From positions 3,376,501-3,440,500 of the forward strand of contig NZ_CAMTTE010000001.1 in NCBI RefSeq assembly GCF_947077775.1: 64,000 bases of DNA. Direction: 5' to 3'. Shown here one piece after another: positions 10,998 through 19,610 of the stretch. Source of the stretch: Salinibacter pepae. Its GTDB lineage: Bacteria; Bacteroidota; Rhodothermia; Rhodothermales; Salinibacteraceae. Under the pieces are notes generated by a model that saw nothing but the letters and a program-made list of their open reading frames with translations, made no database searches and had not been told where the DNA came from. Every line of letters begins with the position of its first letter. The first letter of the stretch is position 1. The position numbers and the translations under genes were made by a program.

Positions 10998-11012
10998 GTT
11001 AACGCCGTTAAC
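10998..11012. promoter_or_regulatory. Perfect palindrome, putative operator upstream of the fadN-like gene
   Basis: GTTAACGCCGTTAAC is a perfect 7+1+7 palindrome 40 bases before the ATG of the FadN-like gene. The half-site CGTTAA also builds the longer palindrome in front of fadE (15832-15873). Elsewhere in the window GTTAACG-type palindromes were not found, which suggests a shared regulator binding site, most simply the TetR protein encoded at 8340. Confidence 0.6.
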
Positions 11013-11052
11013 GTCGACAAACCTGTTCTCATTCACGTCCCGAACTGACGCC

Positions 11053-13461
11053 ATGGACACCACATCTCTCGATACGCGCGCCCTCGATTTGGAGGCCCCC
11101 CCCACGCACCCCCCGTTCCGGACCGCGGCCGTGCTGGGGGCCGGCACCATGGGCGCGCAGATCGCGGCGCACCTCGCCAACGCCGGCCTGGAGGTGCACC
11201 TGCTCGACATTGCGCCGGACGACGACGATCCGAACGCCGTTGTGCGGGAGGGCTTTGAGCAGGCCCGTGAGGCGAGCCCCGACCCCTTCTTCGCCGGCGA
11301 GGCGGCCGACCGGGTGCACCTCGGCAACTTCGAGGAGCATTTCGGTCGAATCGGGGACGTTGACTGGATCGTGGAGGCGGTCGTGGAGCGGATGGACGTG
11401 AAGCGCGACGTGCACGCCCGCATTGAGGCGCACGCCGCGGACGACGCGGTCATCTCCACGAACACCAGCGGGCTGCCCATTCACGCCATCACCGAGGGGC
11501 GGTCCGCGGACTTCAAGCGCCGCTTCCTGGGCACCCACTTCTACAACCCGCCGCGCTACCTGAAGCTGCTGGAGCTGGTGCCCACCGACGCCACCGATCC
11601 GGACGTCACGGAGCGGGTGGCGCAGTTTGGGCGGCTGCGGCTGGGGAAGGGCATCGTCGTGGCGAACGACGTCCCCTACTTCATCGGCAACCGGATCGGC
11701 GTCTTCGCCCAGCTGCAGGCGATCCGCCACTTCACCGACGGCGACTACACGATCGAAGAGATCGATACGCTGACGGGCAAGATCTCGGGCCGGCCCAAGT
11801 CCGCAACCTTCCGCACCGCCGACCTCGTGGGGCTCGACGTGCTGATGGACGTCGCCACCAACCTGCGGGAGCTGGTCGACGACGAGGCGCAGCGCGAGGC
11901 GTTCGCCGTGCCGGACGTGCTGGAGCGCCTCGTGGACGACGGCCGGCTGGGGGAGAAGACGAAGGCCGGATTCTACAAGAAAGCGGACGGTGAGATCAAG
12001 TCAATCGATCCGGATACCCTCGGCTACACGAGCGCGGCGGACGAGGAGCTTGGCGATCTCGGGGCAGTCTGGAACGCGGGGGGGCTGTCGGCCCGCCTCC
12101 AGGCCCTGTACGAGGACGACGGCCGAGCGGGGCAGTTCTTCCGGGAGACGACGCTGGAGCTGCTGGCCTACAGTGCGAACCGACTGGGGGAGGTCTCCGA
12201 CAACCCGGCGGACGTGGACCGGGCCATCCGGTGGGGGTTCGGGTGGACGATGGGGCCGTTCGAGATGTGGGACGCCCTCGGAATGGGGACCGTCCTCGAC
12301 GGCCTGGAGGCGCACGCCCTCGACGTGCCGGGTTGGGTCCACGCCATGCACGAGCGGGGCGAGACCTTCTACGACACCCGCGACGGCGAGCGGGCGGTCT
12401 TCATGCCCCACGCCGACCGGCACGAGCCCGACCCGCGGCCGGCAGACGAACTTCGCCTCGCCCCGATCAAGCAGGACGCCGCGAATGAGCTCTGGAGCAC
12501 CGACGACGCGGCTCTGCTCGACGTGGGCGACGGGGTGGCCCTCTTCGAGTTTCGGTCGAAGGCCAATACCCTCGGGCGCGACGTGATGATGGGGCTCCGG
12601 GAGTGCGTCGGGCGGGTGGAGCAGGACGCCAACCTGCGCGGAATGATCGTGGGCAACGAGGGCAAAAACTTCTCCGTCGGGGCCAACCTGGGGGAGATGG
12701 CAATGGCCGCCTCGGAGGGCGCGTTCGACGTGATCGACCAGTACATCGACGAATTTCAGCGGACGATCCAGCAGGTGCGGTACGCGTCGTCGCCGGTGGT
12801 GGTGGCCCCGCACCAGCGCGTGCTGGGGGGCGGCTGCGAGATGGCGATGGCCTGCCCGCACCCGGTGGCCGCCGCCGAGACGTACATCGGCCTTGTGGAG
12901 CTGGGCGTGGGGCTCATTCCCGCCGGGACCGGCACCATGCGCCTCGCCGCCAGGGCCGCGCAGGACGCCCCGAACGACACCCACAACGCGATCCAGGATC
13001 ACCTGCGCCCCTACTTCGAGACGGTGGCGATGGCCGAGGTGGCCGAGAGTGCCGCCCAGGGCATCGAGATGGGCTTCCTGCCCGAGAATACGCGCGTCGT
13101 GATGCACGAGGACCGACGCCTCTACGCCGCGAAGCAGGAGGTGCTGCGCCTCAGCGAGCAGGGCTACGCCCCGCCGCCCGTGATGAACAAGATCAAAGTG
13201 CTCGGGGAGACAACGCTCTCCACCTTCAAGGTGGCCTTGATGCAGTACCGCGAGGGGAAGTACATCACCGAGTACGACGAGCACCTCGCCACGCAGCTCG
13301 GCAAAGTGATGTGTGGCGGGAAGCTAAGCAGCCCGCAGGAGGTGCACGAGGACTACCTGATCGAGTTGGAGCGGGAGGTCTTCCTAAGCCTTCTGGGCGA
13401 GGAGAAGACCCAGGCCCGCATCCAGCACATGCTGGAGCACAACAAGCCCCTCCGGAATTAG
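11053..13461 (+). CDS. 3-hydroxyacyl-CoA dehydrogenase / enoyl-CoA hydratase fusion, FadN-like
   Basis: An 802-residue bifunctional beta-oxidation enzyme. Residues about 24-320 are the NAD-binding 3-hydroxyacyl-CoA dehydrogenase domain (VLGAGTMGAQIAAHLANAG; catalytic region around GTHFYNPP), followed by the C-terminal dehydrogenase domains. The last third is a crotonase fold with the oxyanion-hole sequence NFSVGANLGEM. The order dehydrogenase-then-hydratase is that of Bacillus FadN rather than E. coli FadB, which has the reverse order. The ATG at 11053 (MDTTSLDTRALDL) is chosen; the frame is open further upstream but encodes an overlap with the ligase gene. The thiolase gene follows after 116 bases, and a palindrome lies just upstream. 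Confidence 0.93.
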   Translation: MDTTSLDTRALDLEAPPTHPPFRTAAVLGAGTMGAQIAAHLANAGLEVHLLDIAPDDDDPNAVVREGFEQAREASPDPFFAGEAADRVHLGNFEEHFGRIGDVDWIVEAVVERMDVKRDVHARIEAHAADDAVISTNTSGLPIHAITEGRSADFKRRFLGTHFYNPPRYLKLLELVPTDATDPDVTERVAQFGRLRLGKGIVVANDVPYFIGNRIGVFAQLQAIRHFTDGDYTIEEIDTLTGKISGRPKSATFRTADLVGLDVLMDVATNLRELVDDEAQREAFAVPDVLERLVDDGRLGEKTKAGFYKKADGEIKSIDPDTLGYTSAADEELGDLGAVWNAGGLSARLQALYEDDGRAGQFFRETTLELLAYSANRLGEVSDNPADVDRAIRWGFGWTMGPFEMWDALGMGTVLDGLEAHALDVPGWVHAMHERGETFYDTRDGERAVFMPHADRHEPDPRPADELRLAPIKQDAANELWSTDDAALLDVGDGVALFEFRSKANTLGRDVMMGLRECVGRVEQDANLRGMIVGNEGKNFSVGANLGEMAMAASEGAFDVIDQYIDEFQRTIQQVRYASSPVVVAPHQRVLGGGCEMAMACPHPVAAAETYIGLVELGVGLIPAGTGTMRLAARAAQDAPNDTHNAIQDHLRPYFETVAMAEVAESAAQGIEMGFLPENTRVVMHEDRRLYAAKQEVLRLSEQGYAPPPVMNKIKVLGETTLSTFKVALMQYREGKYITEYDEHLATQLGKVMCGGKLSSPQEVHEDYLIELEREVFLSLLGEEKTQARIQHMLEHNKPLRN

Positions 13462-13465
13462 GTGC

Positions 13466-13577
13466 TTGGCGTTGGTGGGTTGTGCGTTAAGTGTTTTCGT
13501 CTACGGTTCCTGTCCCACCGCTCACCCCCAACCCAAAACATTCAACGCCCAAACCCTCCAACCTTCAACCCAGACCC
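13466..13577. repeat. GTT/AAC-phased repeat pair between the fadN-like gene and fadA
   Basis: The gap begins with GTT triplets spaced 8, 7 and 7 bases and ends with AAC triplets spaced 7-8 bases, i.e. the same repeat in the opposite orientation. The two halves are loosely complementary and could fold back on each other. It belongs to the same 7-nt-phased family seen at 33395, 35869 and 57320. Confidence 0.5.
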
Positions 13578-14783
13578 ATGAAAGCAACAAACGACGCCTA
13601 CATTGTCAGTAGCGTCCGCACACCTGTCGGGAAGGCCGAGAAGGGCACCCTCGCACACTACCGGCCGGAGGACCTCGGCGCCGCGGCCGTGACGGGGGCG
13701 CTGGGCCGCGTCGACGGCCTGGAGCCCGAGATGGTGGACGACGTGCTGATGGGCTGTGCCTTTCCGGAGGGCCCGCAGGGGATGAACGTGGGCCGCCTGA
13801 TCGCGCAGAAGGCCGGATTGCCGGACCACGTGCCGGGCGCGACGGTCAACCGCTTCTGTTCGTCGGGCCTGCAGACGATCGCCCAGGCCTCGCAGCGAAT
13901 CGCCACGGGGACGGCCGACGTGGTCGTGGCGGGTGGGGCGGAGTCGATGAGCCAGGTGCCGATGAGCGGCTTCTTCTTTCAGCCGGACCCGGAGCTGACG
14001 GAGGAAAAGGTGGGCACGTACGTCTCCATGGGCATCACCGCCGAAAACGTGGCCGACGAGTACGGGGTGTCGCGGGAGGACCAGGACCGCTTCGCGCTGC
14101 GCTCCCACGAGCGAGCGGTGGACGCCATCGACAGCGGCCGCTTCGAGGACGAACTCGTGCCGCTGACCCTGGAGGAGACGCACTACCAGTCGGCGAACGG
14201 ACACGCCGGGGAGGCCACGACCGAAACCGTGACGTTGGAGGTCGACGAGGGACCGCGTCGCGACACGAACCTGGACGTGCTCGCCAAGCTGCCCGCCGCG
14301 TTTCGGAAGGGCGGCAGCGTCACGCCGGGCAATTCCTCCCAGCGGTCCGACGGGGGCGCCGCGACGGTCGTGATGAGCGGCGATCGGGTGGATGAACTGG
14401 GCGTCGATCCGCTCGGGGCGCTGAGGGGGTTCGCCGTGGCGGGCGTCGACCCGGAGCTCATGGGCATCGGGCCGGCGGAGGCGATCCCGCAGGCACTGGA
14501 CCAGACCGGGCGCTCGCTCGACGACATCGGGCTCGTGGAGCTGAACGAGGCCTTTGCCTCGCAGTCGCTGGCCGTGATTCGGGAGGTGGGGCTCGATCCG
14601 AACATCGTCAACGTGAACGGCGGGGCGATTGCACTGGGGCACCCGCTCGGCTGCACCGGGGCGAAGCTCACCGCCACGCTGCTGCACGAGATGATCCGCC
14701 GCGGGGTGCGATACGGCCTCTGCACGATGTGCGTGGGGGGCGGGATGGGCGCCGCGGGCGTGATCGAAAACCTCCGGCTTTGA
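13578..14783 (+). CDS. fadA: Acetyl-CoA C-acyltransferase (3-ketoacyl-CoA thiolase)
   Basis: A 401-residue thiolase that splits 3-ketoacyl-CoA with CoA in the last step of the beta-oxidation cycle. Catalytic Cys94 is in NRFCSSGLQTI. The conserved histidine is in NGGAIALGHPLGCTGAK, and the second catalytic cysteine (Cys385) is in CTMCVGGGMGAAG. The start is the ATG at 13578 (MKATNDAYIVSSVRTPVGK), the normal family beginning; an in-frame upstream start would only translate repeat DNA. Together with the FadN-like protein it should form the fatty-acid oxidation complex, as in the Bacillus fadN-fadA-fadE cluster. Confidence 0.95.
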   Translation: MKATNDAYIVSSVRTPVGKAEKGTLAHYRPEDLGAAAVTGALGRVDGLEPEMVDDVLMGCAFPEGPQGMNVGRLIAQKAGLPDHVPGATVNRFCSSGLQTIAQASQRIATGTADVVVAGGAESMSQVPMSGFFFQPDPELTEEKVGTYVSMGITAENVADEYGVSREDQDRFALRSHERAVDAIDSGRFEDELVPLTLEETHYQSANGHAGEATTETVTLEVDEGPRRDTNLDVLAKLPAAFRKGGSVTPGNSSQRSDGGAATVVMSGDRVDELGVDPLGALRGFAVAGVDPELMGIGPAEAIPQALDQTGRSLDDIGLVELNEAFASQSLAVIREVGLDPNIVNVNGGAIALGHPLGCTGAKLTATLLHEMIRRGVRYGLCTMCVGGGMGAAGVIENLRL

Positions 14784-14843
14784 CGGGCCGGGGGCGCCTC
14801 TACATCAGACACGGCAGGTCTTTTTGTACGCCCCGCTTTGTAT

Positions 14844-15590
14844 ATGAGCGCAAGAATTGAAGGGAAGGTCGTCGTGATTACGGGGGCGAGCAGCGGGCTC
14901 GGCGAGGCGGCCGCGCGGCATCTGTCCGACCACGGCGCCCGTGTCGTGCTGGGGGCGCGGCGCACCCAGCGCCTCGACACGATCGCCGACGAAATCGTCG
15001 AGGGCGGCGGGGAGGCACGGGCCGTCTCCACCGACGTCACTGAGCGCCAGCAGGTCCAGGCCCTGGTCGACGCCGCGGTCGACGCGTTCGGCCGCATCGA
15101 CGTGATGCTCAACAACGCCGGGGTCATGCCGCTCTCCCCGCTCGATCGGCTCAACGTCGACGAGTGGGACCAGATGATCGACGTCAACGTGAAGGGCGTC
15201 CTGTACGGCATTGCGGCGGCCCTGCCCTACATGAAAGAGCAGGCGTCCGGCCACATCATCAATGTCGCCTCCGACGCGGGCCATGACGTGCACGCGGGCA
15301 GTGCCGTGTACGCGGCCACGAAGCACGCCGTTCGGGCCCTCTCCGACGGGCTGCGCCAGGAGGCAACGCCCTACGGCCTCCGCACGACCATCATCTCCCC
15401 CGGGGCCGTCGAATCCGAGCTGCCGGATACGATCTCCGAAGGGGACGTGGCCGAGGAGACTGAGTCGCTCTACGACGAGCACGCCGTATCGGCCGATTCG
15501 TTTGCGCGGGCCGTCGCGTTTGCGATCGAGCAGCCGGAGGACGTTGACGTGAACGAGATCCTCTACCGGCCCACCACTCAGAATCTCTGA
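14844..15590 (+). CDS. Short-chain dehydrogenase/reductase, YdfG-like
   Basis: A 248-residue classical SDR. It has the cofactor motif [10 protein letters not shown] near the N-terminus, the NNAG motif (MLNNAGVM), catalytic Ser in NVASDAG and YxxxK as YAATK. The sequence after the active site ([11 protein letters not shown]) matches the NADP-dependent YdfG/serine dehydrogenase-like group. The substrate is unknown. Its place between the thiolase and fadE suggests a role with hydroxyacyl or ketoacyl compounds, but this is guilt by association. The ATG at 14844 is preferred over a TTG two codons upstream. Confidence 0.85.
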   Translation: MSARIEGKVVVITGASSGLGEAAARHLSDHGARVVLGARRTQRLDTIADEIVEGGGEARAVSTDVTERQQVQALVDAAVDAFGRIDVMLNNAGVMPLSPLDRLNVDEWDQMIDVNVKGVLYGIAAALPYMKEQASGHIINVASDAGHDVHAGSAVYAATKHAVRALSDGLRQEATPYGLRTTIISPGAVESELPDTISEGDVAEETESLYDEHAVSADSFARAVAFAIEQPEDVDVNEILYRPTTQNL

Positions 15591-15956
15591 TGCCGATCAG
15601 CTTCGGCGACCGAGGATTCGCCGGGATATGCGTTGGGGACGAGGAGCGTTGCTTCGGTCTGCGCCCATGCGCATCGCGGAGCGCGCCAAGCAGAACGCTT
15701 CTGGGAGCCGTGACTCATTTCTGGGGCCGCTCGGACGTTCCGCTACAGCAGTAGGCGATGGGGAGGGCCGTGGGACGATACAGATATCCGGATGGAATCC
15801 GAACAGGACCTGTCGGTGAACTTGCAGAGGATAACACCGTTAATTATAATGATAACGTAAATTAACGGTGTTAACCAGCGCTCCTCAGCGGTTTGCACCC
15901 GGTTCGACGATCGGGCCGGGACGCACGAATCTGTTCACCAGTTCAGAGGGCCCGCC
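15591..15956. other. AT-rich intergenic region upstream of fadE
   Basis: A 366-base gap with no convincing gene; a 63-codon frame at 15628-15819 has no recognisable domain. Its right half holds a sharply AT-rich island with the 14-bp inverted repeat at 15832-15873 (listed separately), which stands out against the GC-rich surroundings. Confidence 0.6.
15832..15873. promoter_or_regulatory. 14-bp perfect inverted repeat, putative fadE operator
   Basis: TAACACCGTTAATT at 15832-15845 is repeated as its exact reverse complement at 15860-15873, with a 14-base AT-rich centre. The centre contains a further TAACG half-site (15853-15857), so several CGTTAA-type half-sites overlap. The island is 84 bases before the fadE start and shares the half-site of the palindrome at 10998. 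A hairpin is possible, but the position upstream of a gene and the half-site sharing favour a protein-binding site. Confidence 0.6.
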
Positions 15957-18587
15957 ATGACTCTTCCGTTGTTTGACTTCTTTGCCGGCATGCCGACGGT
16001 CGGTATTGTCGGGGGAATGCTCCTCGTGCTCGCTGTACTCGGCTACACCGGGGCGCCGCTCTGGTCGTGGGCCTTGGCCGGAGCCGTCGGGCTCTACGGG
16101 GGCGGCGCGCCGCTCTGGGTCTGGATCCCGTACGGGGGCCTCGTGGCTGTCTTCAACATTGGGCCGATCCGGCGCCAGGTGTCCGCGGGCGTGATGGGGC
16201 TGATGGAAGCGCTTCAGTTCCTGCCGACCATCTCGGAGACCGAGCAGACGGCCATCGACGCGGGAACCGTGTGGATGGAGGGGGAGCTGTTCTCCGGAAA
16301 GCCCGATTTCGAGAAGACCCTCGATCAGCTTTACCCGGAGCTCTCCGACGACGAGCAGGCGTTCCTGGACGGGCCGTGCGAGGAGGTGTGCGCGATGGTC
16401 GACGACTGGCAGGTCCACCAGCGCGGCGACCTGTCGGCCGAGACGTGGGACTACCTGAAGGAGAAGGGATTCTTCGGGCTCATCATTCCGGAGGCGTACG
16501 GCGGAAAAGGGTTTTCCGTTGCCGCCCGGAGTGCGGTGGTGCAGAAGCTGGGTGGGCACTCGGTGCCCCTGTCCATCACGGTGATGGTGCCTAACTCCCT
16601 CGGCCCCGGCGAGTTGCTGCTCCACTACGGCACCGACGAGCAGCAGGACCACTACCTGCCGCGGCTGGCCCGTGGCGAGATCCTGCCGTCCTTTGCCCTT
16701 ACGGAGCCGAACGCAGGATCGGACGCGGGGGCGATGGAGTCCACCGGCGAGGTGTTTGAAGACGAGGATGGGGAGCTGAAGCTGCGCCTGAACTGGGAGA
16801 AGCGCTACATTTCGCTGGCCGCCGTTTCTGGGGTGCTCGGCCTGGCGTTCAAGCTGCACGACCCCGAACATCACCTGGGCAAAGGCGAAGACCTGGGCAT
16901 TACCTGTGCGCTCGTGCCGACCGACACGCCCGGCGTCAGGCTGGGGCGTCGCCACGACCCCCTCGGCGTGGCGTTCTTCAACTGCCCCACGGAGGGGGAG
17001 GACGTGGTGTTGCCCCTGGACGCCATCATCGGCGGGAGAGACGGGGCGGGCGAGGGCTGGGCCATGCTGATGGACGCCCTCTCGGCGGGGCGGGGCATCA
17101 TGCTGCCGGCACAGGCGGTAGGGGGCGGCAAGATGGTGACGCGCGTGGCGGGGGGACACGCCGCCATCCGCGAGCAGTTTGGCCTTTCGATTGGGAAGTT
17201 CGAGGGCATCGAGGAGCCGCTGGCGCGCATTGCCGGGTACACGTACATCATGGATGCCGCACGGACGTACACGAACGGCGCGGTGGACCAGGGGGAGAAG
17301 CCGGGCGTGGTGTCGGCCATTATGAAGTACAACACCACCGAGCTGCAGCGCGACCTGGTGAACGACGGGATGGACGTGCTGGCGGGCAACGGGATCTCGC
17401 GCGGCCCCAACAACCTGATGGGACTGGCCTATCAGGCGCAGCCGATCAGCATCACGGTGGAGGGGGCGAACATCCTAACGCGGACGATGATGATCTTCGG
17501 GCAGGGCGCGATCCGGTGCCACCCGTACGCCCTCGACGAAATTGAGGCCTTGATGGAGGGGGACGTGGACGCCTTCGACGACGCCTTCTGGAGCCACATC
17601 GGGCACGTGGTGCGCAACGGCTGTCGTGCCCTTGGCCTCAGCCTCACTCGGGGCCGCCTGGCGAGCAGTCCGGTCCGCGGCCCCGCTGCGCCCTACTACC
17701 GCAAGATGGCGTGGGCCTCGGCCAGCTTCGCCTTTTTCGCCGACCTGGCGATGGGCAGCCTGGGGGGCATGCTGAAGCGGAAGGAGAAGATTACCGGGCG
17801 TTTTGCGGACATCCTGTCGTGGATGTACCTGGGCACGGCGGTGCTCACGCGGTTCGAAAAAGAGGGGCGGCCGGAGGAACAGAAGGCCTTCCTGCAGTGG
17901 AGCATGCAGCATGCCTTCGCGCAGATGCAGGAGGCGTTCGACGGCCTGTTCGAGAACCTGAAGGTGCCGGGGGGGACCTGGCTCCTGCGGGGCCTGGTGG
18001 CGCCGTGGTCCCGCCTCAACACGATCGGTGAGAGGCCGGGGGACGACCTGGGGGGCACGCTCGCACGGGCGATTCAGGAGAAGGCGGGCGCCCGCGAGTG
18101 GCTCACGGAGGACCTGTACGTGCCCGACGATCCCGATCAGCCGCTGGGGGAGCTGGAGCGTGCGTTCCGACTCAGCCGCGAGGCCTACCACGTCGGCCAG
18201 AAAATCAAGGCGGCGATTCGCGCCGGCGACCTACCGAAGCGGCGTCCTCATCAGCTCCTAGGGGCGGCGGTGGAGCACGGCGTAATTACCGAGGAGGACC
18301 GCGACCTCGTCCGCCGTGCCGACGCGGCGCGGGAGCGCTACATCCAGGTGGACGCCTTTGACCTAGAAGAGTATCGACAGGGCCGCATGCTTCCGGGACA
18401 GCCCGCCGACCGGGGCGCCCTCGATTCCTCGATTGTGGAGGGATTGGATCGGGACGTGACGGACGTGGAGGTCACGCCGGAGGACGTGGAGGGCGGGGCC
18501 CCGCATCCGCGGGGAGACGGCGCCCCCGACGCGACGGACGAGGACGAACCGGAGGCCGACCGGTCGGGGACCCGTGAACCGGCGTAG
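15957..18587 (+). CDS. fadE: Acyl-CoA dehydrogenase, FadE type (membrane-associated)
   Basis: An 876-residue acyl-CoA dehydrogenase, the FAD enzyme that makes the first double bond in beta-oxidation. The N-terminus has two to three hydrophobic segments (about residues 14-65), as in E. coli FadE, so it is probably membrane-bound. The dehydrogenase core follows from about 110 (FALTEPNAGSDAGAM), and the active-site loop TVEGANILTR carries the presumed catalytic Glu. The C-terminal third is the FadE-specific DUF1974-type region. The final about 60 residues are an acidic, disordered-looking tail rich in Asp/Glu/Pro, which makes it longer than the about 814-residue E. coli enzyme. It follows the AT-rich palindrome and precedes the dienoyl-CoA reductase gene by 57 bases. 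Confidence 0.94.
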   Translation: MTLPLFDFFAGMPTVGIVGGMLLVLAVLGYTGAPLWSWALAGAVGLYGGGAPLWVWIPYGGLVAVFNIGPIRRQVSAGVMGLMEALQFLPTISETEQTAIDAGTVWMEGELFSGKPDFEKTLDQLYPELSDDEQAFLDGPCEEVCAMVDDWQVHQRGDLSAETWDYLKEKGFFGLIIPEAYGGKGFSVAARSAVVQKLGGHSVPLSITVMVPNSLGPGELLLHYGTDEQQDHYLPRLARGEILPSFALTEPNAGSDAGAMESTGEVFEDEDGELKLRLNWEKRYISLAAVSGVLGLAFKLHDPEHHLGKGEDLGITCALVPTDTPGVRLGRRHDPLGVAFFNCPTEGEDVVLPLDAIIGGRDGAGEGWAMLMDALSAGRGIMLPAQAVGGGKMVTRVAGGHAAIREQFGLSIGKFEGIEEPLARIAGYTYIMDAARTYTNGAVDQGEKPGVVSAIMKYNTTELQRDLVNDGMDVLAGNGISRGPNNLMGLAYQAQPISITVEGANILTRTMMIFGQGAIRCHPYALDEIEALMEGDVDAFDDAFWSHIGHVVRNGCRALGLSLTRGRLASSPVRGPAAPYYRKMAWASASFAFFADLAMGSLGGMLKRKEKITGRFADILSWMYLGTAVLTRFEKEGRPEEQKAFLQWSMQHAFAQMQEAFDGLFENLKVPGGTWLLRGLVAPWSRLNTIGERPGDDLGGTLARAIQEKAGAREWLTEDLYVPDDPDQPLGELERAFRLSREAYHVGQKIKAAIRAGDLPKRRPHQLLGAAVEHGVITEEDRDLVRRADAARERYIQVDAFDLEEYRQGRMLPGQPADRGALDSSIVEGLDRDVTDVEVTPEDVEGGAPHPRGDGAPDATDEDEPEADRSGTREPA

Positions 18588-18644
18588 GGGGCCCGGCATA
18601 CGGACTGTGCATATCGGTTTCCACGTGAACGTGCGTTTCCTACC

Positions 18645-19499
18645 ATGTCCGATTCCTTTGCGCCCGACCTCCTCGCCGATCAGCACATTGTCGTCACCGG
18701 CGGCGGGACCGGGCTGGGCCGCGCAATGGCCCTCCGGTTTGCCGACCTGGGCGCGGCCGTGACGATCAATGGGCGTCGCCCCGATCCGCTGGCCGAGACG
18801 GTCAGCGACATCGAGGAGGCGGGGGGCGCCGCGGAGGGCATTCAGTGCAACGTGCGCGACCCCGAGGCCGTGCAGGCCTTCTTCGAGGAGGCGGAGGACC
18901 GACAGGGGCCCGTGACGCGGCTCGTCAACAACGCCGCGGCCAACTTTCTGGCGCCGACGGAAGATATTTCGCCGAACGGCTTCGACGCCATTGTCCAGAC
19001 GAACCTGCACGGGTCCTTCTACTGCACGCAGGCCTGCGGGCAGCGGTGGCTGGAGCGGGACGCGGAGGGCGTCGTGCTCTCCATCGCCACCACCTACGCG
19101 GAGACGGGCAGCGCCTACGTGGTGCCCAGTGCCATGTCGAAAGCCGGCATCGTCGCCATGACGCGCTCGCTGGCGGCGGAATGGGGACGCGAAGGAATCC
19201 GCCTCAACGCCGTGGCCCCCGGCCCCTTCCCGACCGAGGGCGCGTGGGACCGGCTTGTGCCCGACGACGACCTGGAGCAAAAAATGCGGGAGCGCGTCCC
19301 GGTGCGTCGATTTGGGGAGCCCGACGAGCTGGCCACCCTGGCCAGTTTTCTGCTCAGCGACCTGTCCGCGTTCATGAACGGCGAGGTCGTCACGTTCGAC
19401 GGCGGGGAGGCCCTGGCGGCGGGCGGCCAGTTCAATACCTTCACCCGCATGCCGCGTCGCCAGGTGAAGGCCCTCATGGAACAGATGCGCCCGGAGTGA
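18645..19499 (+). CDS. 2,4-dienoyl-CoA reductase of the SDR (DECR) type
   Basis: A 284-residue SDR. It has the cofactor motif TGGGTGLGRAMA, the DECR-type NNAAANFL in place of plain NNAG, and an active-site region ATTYAETGSAYVVPSAMSKAG. There the usual YxxxK is replaced by SxxxK-like spacing, as in mitochondrial and peroxisomal dienoyl-CoA reductases. The segment LAAEWGREGIRLNAVAPGP is also typical. The enzyme reduces 2,4-dienoyl-CoA with NADPH so that polyunsaturated fatty acids can enter beta-oxidation, which fits its position directly after fadE. A different enoyl reductase of the same fold is less likely. Confidence 0.85.
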   Translation: MSDSFAPDLLADQHIVVTGGGTGLGRAMALRFADLGAAVTINGRRPDPLAETVSDIEEAGGAAEGIQCNVRDPEAVQAFFEEAEDRQGPVTRLVNNAAANFLAPTEDISPNGFDAIVQTNLHGSFYCTQACGQRWLERDAEGVVLSIATTYAETGSAYVVPSAMSKAGIVAMTRSLAAEWGREGIRLNAVAPGPFPTEGAWDRLVPDDDLEQKMRERVPVRRFGEPDELATLASFLLSDLSAFMNGEVVTFDGGEALAAGGQFNTFTRMPRRQVKALMEQMRPE

Positions 19500-19610
19500 C
19501 CGGGGACGGTGGGAAGCCGGAATGGTTTTTGGGCGATTGACAACCCCGTGCATGAGTTCTATGCACAATGTTGTCCGTCGCTTCACCTCCACGTGTTCAG
19601 CCCCAGTCCC

